From IMG/VR virus record IMGVR_UViG_3300027899_000004, positions 1-33,307 of that record: a stretch of DNA of 33,307 nucleotides; one strand, given 5' to 3'. The notes under the pieces were generated by a model. That model searched no databases and was not told where the DNA came from. It saw nothing but the letters and a program-made list of their open reading frames with translations. Position numbers and translations under genes: made by a program. The DNA is from a virus. Shown piece by piece: positions 13,851 to 20,623 of the stretch. Positions within the stretch are counted from its first letter, which is position 1. Each line of letters begins with the position of its first letter.

Positions 13851-15030
13851 GTTCATAGGAGTATTTTACTTCAAAATTCAATTTTTCTTTTATTCTTTTT
13901 TCTAATTCATGTAAATCAATTTCTTCTTTACAGAAAAAACCATCATGAATTAATCTATAATCTAAAGAACTCATTTTTTCATCAAGAAATAAAATAACTT
14001 CATTAAGAACTTTTCTTTCTAATTGAAAATAAATTGCTGCTCTAAAAGAAGCTTTTGCTATTTTACTTTTAATTTCACCATCTTTTTCAATTTCTTTTGA
14101 GTATTTTTTAAAACCAGAAATTTCATTTGAATTATTATAATAAAGAAATAATCTTGGCCACATTATTTGAACTTCTTCTATTAGAGTTTGAAGTAAAATT
14201 GATTTTTTACATTTATCATAAAATTCATTTGTATCAATTCCATTTTTTTGAAGTTGTTGATAAAAGCCAGAAAATGGGTTTTCATAGAAGTTAGAATTAA
14301 ATAAAACTGTTTGCAACATAACTTTTACAAGATCAACTGAAATTCCAAGTTCTTTTGAAAAATGATTTCTAATTCTATTTTTTTCTTTATAAACTAAAGG
14401 AATTATTTTAAATTCTTCATTATTAGAAACAAATTTACCAAAACGTGGAACTACTACATTTTTATAATGTTCATGAGTTAAACAATAAGCTGCAGCTTCT
14501 ATGTCATAATCATGCCATTTTGAATAAAATTGTTTTCTTGCTTTTTTAGAGCAATTTTGAAATGGTGAATAAAGTCTTCCTGTTTCTTGTTCAATGTATT
14601 CTATCATTCCTTCTCCTATTTTATCATTTTTACATAACCATCTAAAATCAAAAATTTCTTTGGCTCTTTTTATTTCTTCTAAATTATTAAAATTATTTAG
14701 ATCTTCAATAAATGAAAAAGAACTATTATCAATAATTCTTGCTTTACTAAAACATACAGCTAAATTATTCCAGTTAAACCAATAACTTAAACTTTGTTTT
14801 CCTACTACATAATTTTTTTCTTGAGCTCTATCTCTTATTAAAAGTAATTTTACAAGATCTTTTGCTGTTTGTTTATTCTGTTGTCCAAAAAATTCAGCAA
14901 TTTGTTTTGATGAGCAAAAAGTACTTTCTTTTTTGAAAAAATGTTTCTTTGCAAAATCTTCAATTAATAATAATCTTTTCTTAATTCTTGTATCTGTAAA
15001 ATTAATGTTGTTATAAATAGTATTAGACAT
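13840..15030 (-). CDS. Putative replication protein with family-A-polymerase-like motifs
   Basis: A 396-aa protein, the only replication-enzyme candidate in the genome. Residues about 38-66 look like a winged helix-turn-helix. From residue 149 it carries, in order, motifs resembling the palm and fingers of family A DNA polymerases: ETGRLYSPFQN (149-159; compare T-G-R-L-S-S ... N-x-Q-N); D-Y-D-I-E-A-A-A with Asp176 (motif A); L-V-K-V-M-L-Q-T-V-L-F-N with Lys236 and Phe244 at the spacing of the O-helix Lys and Tyr (motif B); and R-L-I-H-D-G-F-F with His362-Asp363 (motif C). The usual O-helix Arg and HDE Glu are missing, there is no 3'-5' exonuclease domain, and it is half the usual size. It could be a minimal polymerase, a primase or an inactive initiator. 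It leads unit 1, and AAGGAA precedes its ATG. It is bracketed by repeats. Confidence 0.5.
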   Translation of the reverse strand: MSNTIYNNINFTDTRIKKRLLLIEDFAKKHFFKKESTFCSSKQIAEFFGQQNKQTAKDLVKLLLIRDRAQEKNYVVGKQSLSYWFNWNNLAVCFSKARIIDNSSFSFIEDLNNFNNLEEIKRAKEIFDFRWLCKNDKIGEGMIEYIEQETGRLYSPFQNCSKKARKQFYSKWHDYDIEAAAYCLTHEHYKNVVVPRFGKFVSNNEEFKIIPLVYKEKNRIRNHFSKELGISVDLVKVMLQTVLFNSNFYENPFSGFYQQLQKNGIDTNEFYDKCKKSILLQTLIEEVQIMWPRLFLYYNNSNEISGFKKYSKEIEKDGEIKSKIAKASFRAAIYFQLERKVLNEVILFLDEKMSSLDYRLIHDGFFCKEEIDLHELEKRIKEKLNFEVKYSYEQFY

Positions 15031-15065
15031 GTTTAATTCCTTCTTAATTAAATTTGTTTAGAAGA

Positions 15066-15094
15066 AAGAAAGATAATTTGCCGTTATCTTTCTT
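15066..15094. terminator. Leader hairpin before the polymerase-like gene
   Basis: An 11-bp perfect stem (15066-15076 with 15084-15094), loop TTTGCCG, about 35 nt before the ATG at 15030. On the plus strand a T tract follows, so it would stop plus-strand RNA. On the minus strand it is a 5' leader hairpin close to the ribosome site, able to act as an attenuator or translational control. Confidence 0.5.
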
Positions 15095-15145
15095 TTTTTG
15101 TTTTTAAAATCTTTTTTTATCTTATTAAAAAAATCAGGTTAAACC

Positions 15146-15202
15146 ACTATTATGTTTATCCTTTCTTTTTGATAATTTAGCATAGTATGTTTATCCTTTC
15201 TT
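15146..15202. repeat. 57-bp inverted repeat, right copy
   Basis: Exact reverse complement of 13743-13799, in the leader between promoter-like region B and the polymerase-like gene. Contains two inverted GAAAGGATAAACATA units and one inverted CATAATAGT. Confidence 0.95.
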
Positions 15203-15235
15203 CTTAAAAATAAAGATAAATTTATTTTATAATAC

Positions 15236-15317
15236 TATTTATACTTTCTTTCTTTAAAAAGAGGGACTTTTTGTATAACCAGAATAAATTTATTGTTTCT
15301 TCTATGTTAATAATCTT
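15236..15317 (-). promoter_or_regulatory. Promoter-like region B (start of unit 1)
   Basis: An 82-bp homologue of 12164-12246, ending AAAGTATAAATA on the minus strand, 206 nt before the ATG at 15030 and just after the terminator at 15457-15504. The long leader that follows holds the inverted repeat and a hairpin. No consensus -35 element is visible. Confidence 0.5.
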
Positions 15318-15354
15318 TCAAGAAAATTATTCATTTTTTCTTAATAAAATAAAT

Positions 15355-15433
15355 TTCCTTTATAAATCAATAACTTAGAGTTTTAGACATTGATTTAATC
15401 AAGAAAAAATTCCTTTATAAATCAATAACTTAG
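15355..15433. repeat. Pair of 24-bp direct repeats
   Basis: TTCCTTTATAAATCAATAAC plus TTAG occurs at 15355-15378 and again, exactly, at 15410-15433, 55 bp apart start to start. It lies between the terminator and promoter-like region B, in a 620-bp gap (15031-15650) without a convincing gene. A tandem protein-binding site is a fair guess. Confidence 0.8.
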
Positions 15434-15456
15434 GGATAAATTTTTATTTTTTGAAG

Positions 15457-15504
15457 AAAAACTCACTTTTTATTAATGATTATGTTATAAAAAAGTGAGT
15501 TTTT
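15457..15504 (-). terminator. Rho-independent terminator (end of the late unit)
   Basis: A 15-bp perfect stem (15457-15471 with 15490-15504): A5, CTCAC, T5 against its complement, with an 18-nt loop and T5 at both outer ends. It should work in both directions. It lies about 147 nt after the stop of the endonuclease I gene and separates the late unit from unit 1. Confidence 0.8.
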
Positions 15505-15552
15505 GTGAATTTTGAAGTTTTAATGATTTTCTAAATGATAATGATAATCAAT

Positions 15553-15628
15553 AAAAAGAAAGGATAAACATAATAGTATACTCAGCTTGATTTTTTAAAT
15601 GATAATTTTTTTCTTCTTAAGTAAAATT
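15553..15628. repeat. 76-bp direct repeat, copy 2
   Basis: Near-identical to 13775-13850, including AAGAAAGGATAAACATA and CATAATAGT (15569-15577). It starts 23 bp after the stop of the endonuclease I gene. Confidence 0.9.
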
Positions 15629-15650
15629 TTTTAAAAAGGAAAAGAAAAAA

Positions 15651-15986
15651 TTATTTTATCTTAAGTTTTTCTAATGTAGTCCATTTAATGTTATGTTTAT
15701 CACACCAATCTGAATAAGAAGTTTTTGATTTCTTGTTTATTTTAACAAAAGGGTTTTGAAATACAATTATGAATTTTTCTTTTAGATCTGGATTTTGTTC
15801 AAGGACAGCAAGAATTTTACTTCTATCAAAAACAGTAAATCTACCTTTTGTTTCTACTATCTTATCACCAAGTTCCCAATCAGGAGTATAAGTATGAGTT
15901 TTTGAATACTTAAATTTCTTTAACTCATACTTTGCATCAGGAAAAGCTTTTTGAAAATCTTCTTCAAATTTTGATTTATAAGCCAT
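15651..15986 (-). CDS. T7-type endonuclease I (Holliday junction resolvase)
   Basis: A 111-aa enzyme of the phage endonuclease I family. It has SKFEEDF with Glu8 matching T7 Glu20, HTYTPDW with Asp36 matching Asp55, and IVETKGRF with Glu45 and Lys47 matching Glu65 and Lys67. It ends with the conserved T-S-Y-S-D-W-C-D-K-H-N-I-K-W. All four catalytic residues are present. It is shorter than the T7 enzyme (149 aa), missing the N-terminal swap segment and the basic C-terminal tail. It resolves branched DNA before packaging and may degrade host DNA. It is the last gene of the late unit, after the lysis candidates, with a 1-bp spacer. Confidence 0.92.
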   Translation of the reverse strand: MAYKSKFEEDFQKAFPDAKYELKKFKYSKTHTYTPDWELGDKIVETKGRFTVFDRSKILAVLEQNPDLKEKFIIVFQNPFVKINKKSKTSYSDWCDKHNIKWTTLEKLKIK

Positions 15987-15987
15987 T

Positions 15988-16392
15988 TTATTTCTTCTGA
16001 ATTATTTGCTGAATAGGTTGATTTTGATTTGTATTTAAATCATTAAGTTTATCTGACATAAACCAAATAGCAGAAATTAAAGGAATAATTATAGCAAGAA
16101 ATGTTGGTATAAAGAAATGAAGAAATGAAGATCTTGCTGCTGCAACTGCTGCGATTTTTTCAACAGCAATTTTTAAATCAGAAATAGTATTTTGAAGAAC
16201 ATCAAATGTAGTTTGAAATTTTTGATCTGATTTTTCTAATTTTAATTTTATTTCATCAAGGTTTAAGGTATGCATACTTTTGATTGAATTTAATTCAGTT
16301 TCTAAAATTGCAATTTTTTTATCATGAAGATGGTGTATTTCAAAACATTCTTTTCCATGATTTGAGTCATCTTGTCTGCTTCTTGTTTCCAT
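15988..16392 (-). CDS. Coiled-coil, C-terminal membrane-anchored protein (lysis accessory candidate)
   Basis: A 134-aa protein. Residues 10-24 are rich in His and Cys (H12, C16, H20, H21, H23), perhaps binding metal. Residues about 22-84 are a coiled coil (ETELNSIKSM ... FDVLQNTISDLKIAVEKIAA). Residues 90-112 are a single transmembrane helix (FLHFFIPTFLAIIIPLISAI), followed by a Gln/Asn-rich tail. This layout recalls XhlA-type lysis accessory proteins. It lies 2 bp after the holin candidate, which supports a lysis role, but no family is certain. Confidence 0.5.
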   Translation of the reverse strand: METRSRQDDSNHGKECFEIHHLHDKKIAILETELNSIKSMHTLNLDEIKLKLEKSDQKFQTTFDVLQNTISDLKIAVEKIAAVAAARSSFLHFFIPTFLAIIIPLISAIWFMSDKLNDLNTNQNQPIQQIIQKK

Positions 16393-16394
16393 AA

Positions 16395-16589
16395 TTAAAA
16401 CCCCTCAACTTTTGATTTAGGACCTTGTTCTTCTACAAAAACACCTAAACAACCAAAGAACAAAGTTGCAACTGAAAACCAATTATCAAACTGTACTTGA
16501 TTAATTGAAAAGTAAGATAATAAAAAAGCAATTGCTACATGTGAGCTTGGCTCTTTTAGTCTGTTAAAAATGTAGATTAATTTGCCCAT
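16395..16589 (-). CDS. Putative holin
   Basis: A 64-aa membrane protein with two hydrophobic segments (about 17-30 and 37-52) separated by a short polar turn. The N-terminus has F-N-R-L-K-E-P-S-S, a pattern met in small phage holins (R-L-K-E-P-S), and the C-terminus is charged (EEQGPKSKVEGF). Both ends are predicted cytoplasmic, as in class II holins, which permeabilise the inner membrane at lysis. A GAGG Shine-Dalgarno precedes the ATG. It sits with a second membrane protein at the end of the late genes. No endolysin is recognised nearby. Confidence 0.7.
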   Translation of the reverse strand: MGKLIYIFNRLKEPSSHVAIAFLLSYFSINQVQFDNWFSVATLFFGCLGVFVEEQGPKSKVEGF

Positions 16590-16599
16590 AACAGGATCC

Positions 16600-18939
16600 T
16601 CATGTTGATAATTTAATTGTAGTTATCTCATCATTAGCTAATCTAACAGAAGTTTTAGGAATTGCTTGAAATTGAACATTTTCTTTTGAAACATCTGAAT
16701 AAACGATAGAAGATTTAGATGTAGAATTGTTTTTTATTTCTGAAGAGACAAATGATTTATTTGAATTTCTTTGTTGCAAATCATTCCAAGAAACATACAG
16801 ATTTAAAGCTTCTGTATTAAAAGGAAGAATTCTTATACTATTTACTGTTAATTCAAGCGTAGCAGATGGAATTTCAACTATAGTAGAAGCTAAAATTGAA
16901 ATGAATGGATCAAAATTTGTAAAAGTTAAACTTGCAAAATCTACACTAACATTTTTATTATCAGAAACAATAATTTGAGGTATTGAACCTAATACATTTA
17001 AATTAACACTATCAACATCTAAAAATTTATCATCAGAAATAACAAGTTGAGGATCAAAATCTGTAAAAGTTAAACTTGAAACAGGAATTGCTACAAATTT
17101 ATTATCAGATAAAGATACAACTGGGTTATTTTTAGTAAGAGATAAAGAAGCAGAATTTACTTGAGCCCAAACATTATCTGTTTTACTTACAACTGGAGTT
17201 TGAGTAGATAAACTTACAGAAGTAGAATTTACACTAACTGAAACATTATTAACAATCGTAGGAGCAAAAGAACTTAAATTAAGATTTGCTACTGGAATTG
17301 TTATTGAAACATTATTAACAATAACTGGATCAAAATTAGTTAAACTTAAAGCAGCAACAGGAACTTGAATTATTTTATCAAGTGAAGCAGAGACATTAGG
17401 AACAAAAGTTGTAAGTGATAAGTTAGCAACAGGAGGCTGAACCCATACATTATTTGTTTTACTAACAACTGGATCAAATTTAGTTAAACTTAAAGAAGAA
17501 CTATTTGGTTGAACCCATACATTATCTGTTTTGCTTACAATAGGAGTTTGAGCAGATAAACTTAAAGTTGAAGCAGGAATTGAGACAGATTTATTATCTG
17601 TAGTTAAAACTAAAGGTAAATTAGCAGTAAGTGATAAACTTGCAGAATTAACTTGAGCCCATACATTATTTGTTTTACTTACAACAGGAGTATTAGGAGT
17701 AAGTGATAAAGTTGTTGTAGGAATTGAAACAGATTTATTATCTGATAAAGTTGCTGTAGGAACAAAAGTTGTAAGTGATAAGTTAGCAACAGGAGATTGA
17801 ACCCATACATTATTTGTTTTACTTACTACAGGAGTTTGAGCAGATAAAGTTAAACTTACAGAATTTACTTGAACCCATACATTATTTGTTTTACTTACTA
17901 CAGGAGTATTAGAAGTAAGTGATAAAGTAGTAGTAGGAATTGAAACAGATTTATTATCTGTAGCAATTACAACTGGGTTGTTATTAGTAAGTGATAATGT
18001 AGCAAGTGGAACTTGAGCCCATACATTATTTGTTTTGCTTACAACTGGTGTATTAGAAGTAAGAGATAAAGTAGCAAGTGGAACATTAATTTCACCACCA
18101 GCAACCACAATTGAAGGGTTATAAGTTGTAAAATAAGAAGCAATAAGAGGAACACTAATAACACCTGGAATAGTGTATTGCATTTCAACATTAATGTAAT
18201 CTAAATCAATTGTTGAAGTAGCAAAACCTCCACCAAGAACATAAGCACCTTCTGTATTGAATAAAGATGCATCTCTTGTTGAACATCCTAAATCTGTAAT
18301 TACATCTTTCCACCCATAAAAACTTTCTTCTGTCCAAACACTTGCACCATTTTTTAGATCAACTGCATAATAAATGTTAGCAGCATCAGCTATCCAAACT
18401 CTAATTGATTGATTAAGAGTTGTTGCTGAAACAGAAGTTCTTGCTTTAGCAGTTATTCTTATTTTTTGAACTTGAGCACCAGCAGGTACTTCAAATTGTG
18501 AAGCAAATAGAAAAGATAATGGGTTACTTTCCCAAAGTGATGTACCAGATGTTGTTGCATAAGTTCCATCATTTGTTGAAGCATTAGTATCATTTGTCCA
18601 AGCATTTTGCGCCCAGTTTGCTTCAACAACTCCAGTCCAATTATCTCTTTCTATCCAAAAGTTATCATTATCTTTAACAATTGGCCTTGATTTAGTTATA
18701 GTTGAAGTAGCAACAGGAACTGAAATTACAGGACTATTAATTACAACATTAACTACAGGAGTTTGACTAGTTATAGTTAAAGTCGCTGACGGAACAGAAA
18801 TAAGTCCAGTAGGTAAAGGAGCAGGAAGAAATAAAGAAGATGCTAAATCTTTTGCAGATCCATAAAAAAGGCCTGGCACTGATAAATCAGTGCCAGGCCT
18901 TGCTAGTACTTTAGTAAAATTTTCAGTTGGTGCAGCCAT
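16600..18939 (-). CDS. Repeat-rich tail fibre/appendage protein
   Basis: A 779-aa beta protein. Residues 1-25 form a short N-terminal segment, 40-85 hold two degenerate repeats, and 88-255 form a globular beta-sandwich domain (ERDNWTGVVEANWAQNAW ... DYINVEMQYT). From about 256 to 705 there are about 18 repeats of 22-24 residues of the form V-P-x-x-x-L-S-L-T-x-x-x-P-V-V-S-K-T-N-N-V-W. The end, about 710-779, is a distinct domain (NLYVSWNDLQQRNSNKSF). It lies between structural genes and the holin, as receptor-binding fibres do. The start is fixed by AAAGGTG 7-13 nt upstream. A hairpin with a T tract lies inside codons 13-24. DNA repeats at the unit level suggest recent expansion and length variation. 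Confidence 0.7.
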   Translation of the reverse strand: MAAPTENFTKVLARPGTDLSVPGLFYGSAKDLASSLFLPAPLPTGLISVPSATLTITSQTPVVNVVINSPVISVPVATSTITKSRPIVKDNDNFWIERDNWTGVVEANWAQNAWTNDTNASTNDGTYATTSGTSLWESNPLSFLFASQFEVPAGAQVQKIRITAKARTSVSATTLNQSIRVWIADAANIYYAVDLKNGASVWTEESFYGWKDVITDLGCSTRDASLFNTEGAYVLGGGFATSTIDLDYINVEMQYTIPGVISVPLIASYFTTYNPSIVVAGGEINVPLATLSLTSNTPVVSKTNNVWAQVPLATLSLTNNNPVVIATDNKSVSIPTTTLSLTSNTPVVSKTNNVWVQVNSVSLTLSAQTPVVSKTNNVWVQSPVANLSLTTFVPTATLSDNKSVSIPTTTLSLTPNTPVVSKTNNVWAQVNSASLSLTANLPLVLTTDNKSVSIPASTLSLSAQTPIVSKTDNVWVQPNSSSLSLTKFDPVVSKTNNVWVQPPVANLSLTTFVPNVSASLDKIIQVPVAALSLTNFDPVIVNNVSITIPVANLNLSSFAPTIVNNVSVSVNSTSVSLSTQTPVVSKTDNVWAQVNSASLSLTKNNPVVSLSDNKFVAIPVSSLTFTDFDPQLVISDDKFLDVDSVNLNVLGSIPQIIVSDNKNVSVDFASLTFTNFDPFISILASTIVEIPSATLELTVNSIRILPFNTEALNLYVSWNDLQQRNSNKSFVSSEIKNNSTSKSSIVYSDVSKENVQFQAIPKTSVRLANDEITTIKLST
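18868..18901 (-). terminator. Intragenic terminator-like hairpin in the 5' end of the fibre gene
   Basis: A 16-bp perfect stem (18868-18883 with 18886-18901) with a 2-nt loop, rich in GC (GGCCTGGCACTGAT) in an AT-rich genome. On the minus strand it is followed by T6. This is the form of a strong rho-independent terminator for the coding direction, about 38 nt after the ATG. It would cut transcription of the fibre, holin and endonuclease genes unless RNA polymerase is modified or a leading ribosome opens it. Confidence 0.8.
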
Positions 18940-18949
18940 TATTGCACCT

Positions 18950-19756
18950 TTATCCTTGAGTTACTACAAATTGACCTTGAATAGTAGTTGCAGTAGTTGC
19001 AGATGGAAGCCATAATAATTGTGGAACAGTATTGTCATAAAGTTTTACAGCACCACTTGAAATAATGTCAACAAAGTTACCAACGTTTGCAGAAGTTATA
19101 GGAACTTGAGATAGAACCCTATAAGCAACTAAATGAATTGTTCCGCCACCATAAGAAGTTCCAAGAGTTAAAGATTGCACTGATCTAACACCTTCATCAC
19201 CTGCAGCTAATTGAAATGGTACAAATGTTCCAGCAACTGCTGTAGCTGGCCAAGAAGTAATTGTTGCTGTTCTACCAGCAGTACCAGCAGAATTGGTGTA
19301 AGACATTGTTGTATTAGTTACAGCTGAAGCATTGGTTGTTGCTGTAGAAACCTCAATACCAATCATCACATCCTCACCATCAGTTGTTCCGTATTCATCT
19401 CTTGCTGGAAAAGCTACAGAATTTATTGTTTGAGCTGTGGTTGTTGTGACCGTAATACCTGAATTGTGCCAAAGTCTATCAACTAAAATTAAAGTTCCAA
19501 CTACATTTGATGTACAAGCTAATCTCATTAATCTACTTTCACCTGAAGATGGATTTGCCCATGGTAATTGTCCTAAGTAAGTTGTAAGTGCAGCACCAGA
19601 TAGTCCAGGAGTAGGAGCAATTGCTGCGCCAGGACTACCAGAAGTATAGAAATAAGAATGCATTACACCTGCAGCTTCCATTGTAGCACCAACTTTTATG
19701 AAGTTATCAGGTGAGTTGGCTCCTGCTAATGCTAGATCCATTGTTGTTATAGCCAT
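18950..19756 (-). CDS. Conserved phage virion protein
   Basis: A 268-aa Thr/Ala-rich protein of a type widespread in phage tail-end clusters. It has P-G-L-S-G-A near 50, R-L-M-R-L-A-C-T-S, L-I-L-V-D-R-L-W-H-N-S-G-I, a T-Y-x-N-x-x-G-T-A-G-R-T-A-T-I block (about 150-165), and D-E-G-V-R-S-V-Q-S-L-T-L. These motifs match proteins annotated only as virion or structural in other siphophages. No catalytic motif or membrane span is present. A GAGG Shine-Dalgarno precedes the ATG. It probably forms part of the baseplate-like tip or fibre attachment. The family is recognised by pattern; the role is inferred. Confidence 0.6.
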   Translation of the reverse strand: MAITTMDLALAGANSPDNFIKVGATMEAAGVMHSYFYTSGSPGAAIAPTPGLSGAALTTYLGQLPWANPSSGESRLMRLACTSNVVGTLILVDRLWHNSGITVTTTTAQTINSVAFPARDEYGTTDGEDVMIGIEVSTATTNASAVTNTTMSYTNSAGTAGRTATITSWPATAVAGTFVPFQLAAGDEGVRSVQSLTLGTSYGGGTIHLVAYRVLSQVPITSANVGNFVDIISSGAVKLYDNTVPQLLWLPSATTATTIQGQFVVTQG

Positions 19757-19759
19757 TTA

Positions 19760-20146
19760 TTAACCTCGAATTTCTAAATAACGTTCAGAGGAAATTAGTT
19801 GTAAAGAAACAAAATACTCTAAAGCTTGAATTGTTAATGGGTGATTTAGATTTACTTTACTAATAACTGGTAGTGTTGCTAAAAAATCTTCAATAATGAC
19901 ATCTGATTTAGCAGCAGTTCTAATAGCCATTCTTTCTTGAATTGTAAATAATTGCAAGAAATCAATAGGATCTAACTCTACATTTGAAGAAACAGGAACA
20001 TAATCTTGAGTTTGATTATTCCATACACTTTGTCCTAAATCAACATCATTTATCTCTTTTTCTATAAGTCCTAATGAAACTTGTTCTTCAGACAAAGCTC
20101 CATTAGAAACAACATTCCCAGTAATAGGATCTATAATTACTTTCAT
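19760..20146 (-). CDS. Small tail-region hypothetical protein
   Basis: A 128-aa protein. The N-terminal half has the form of short fibre-assembly-like proteins (ITGNVVSNGALSEEQVSLGL). The C-terminal half has LDPIDFLQLFTIQERMAIRT, similar to the F-L-x-L-F-T-x-x-E-R-x-A-I-R pattern often seen in short phage tail-cluster proteins of unknown role. It is helical and acidic. It lies 3 bp before the next gene in the fibre cluster. It might be an assembly factor or minor tail protein. Confidence 0.55.
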   Translation of the reverse strand: MKVIIDPITGNVVSNGALSEEQVSLGLIEKEINDVDLGQSVWNNQTQDYVPVSSNVELDPIDFLQLFTIQERMAIRTAAKSDVIIEDFLATLPVISKVNLNHPLTIQALEYFVSLQLISSERYLEIRG

Positions 20147-20156
20147 AAATTTCTTA

Positions 20157-20603
20157 TTAAGCTAATGAAAAGATACCAGAAGCATTCCATTGTAATGTTA
20201 ATGTATTACCAGAAGTTACAGTTACATCAGCAGGAGTTGTATCAAGTAAGATGTAAGCAATAACTGGGTTAACAATAGCATTTGCAGTTCCTGATTTATA
20301 GATAACTGCATACCGTGCTACAATAGATCCACTAGAAGCAGTCCATGTAGTATCTGCTGCATCAAATGTTACTGTACCACCTGATCTATTCCAAGTAACG
20401 GAACCTAAAGTAGCTCCACCTGAAGTATAACCATTTGCAGTAGATAGTTCATTAGTTACATCTGCAAAAACAGTATGAGTTGAAGCATTTGGTGTATAAG
20501 TTGAAGTAGTTAGAGCTACTTTAAAAGTATCTGTATCTAAATCAATAGTACCATCTGCAATGTATTCTTTCATTGAGTTGTATAAAGTTATTGATGCGGC
20601 CAT
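20157..20603 (-). CDS. Tail-cluster virion protein, paralogue 1
   Basis: A 148-aa protein with the common phage pattern D-T-F-K-V-A-L, Y-T-P, V-F-A-D-V-T-N-E-L-S-T-A-N-G-Y-T-S-G-G, then W-T-A-S, Y-A-V-I-Y, and D-T-T-P-A-D-V-T. It is a small beta protein, likely part of the tail tip or a fibre base. A second copy at 21936-22382 is about 83 percent identical by eye, so the gene was duplicated. Two other virion genes lie between the copies. Confidence 0.65.
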   Translation of the reverse strand: MAASITLYNSMKEYIADGTIDLDTDTFKVALTTSTYTPNASTHTVFADVTNELSTANGYTSGGATLGSVTWNRSGGTVTFDAADTTWTASSGSIVARYAVIYKSGTANAIVNPVIAYILLDTTPADVTVTSGNTLTLQWNASGIFSLA

Positions 20604-20623
20604 AATTTTTCCTTTGTTAGTTT

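Noticed and set aside
13743-15202. Insertion sequence with terminal inverted repeats
   Set aside because: The enclosed gene has no transposase motif, the repeats have internal iteron units, and no target-site duplication directly flanks them. An origin or replicon cassette fits better.
16900-18120. CRISPR-like array from regularly spaced repeated bases
   Set aside because: The repeats are in frame at about 72 nt, code for a protein repeat, vary from unit to unit, and have no unique spacers or cas genes.
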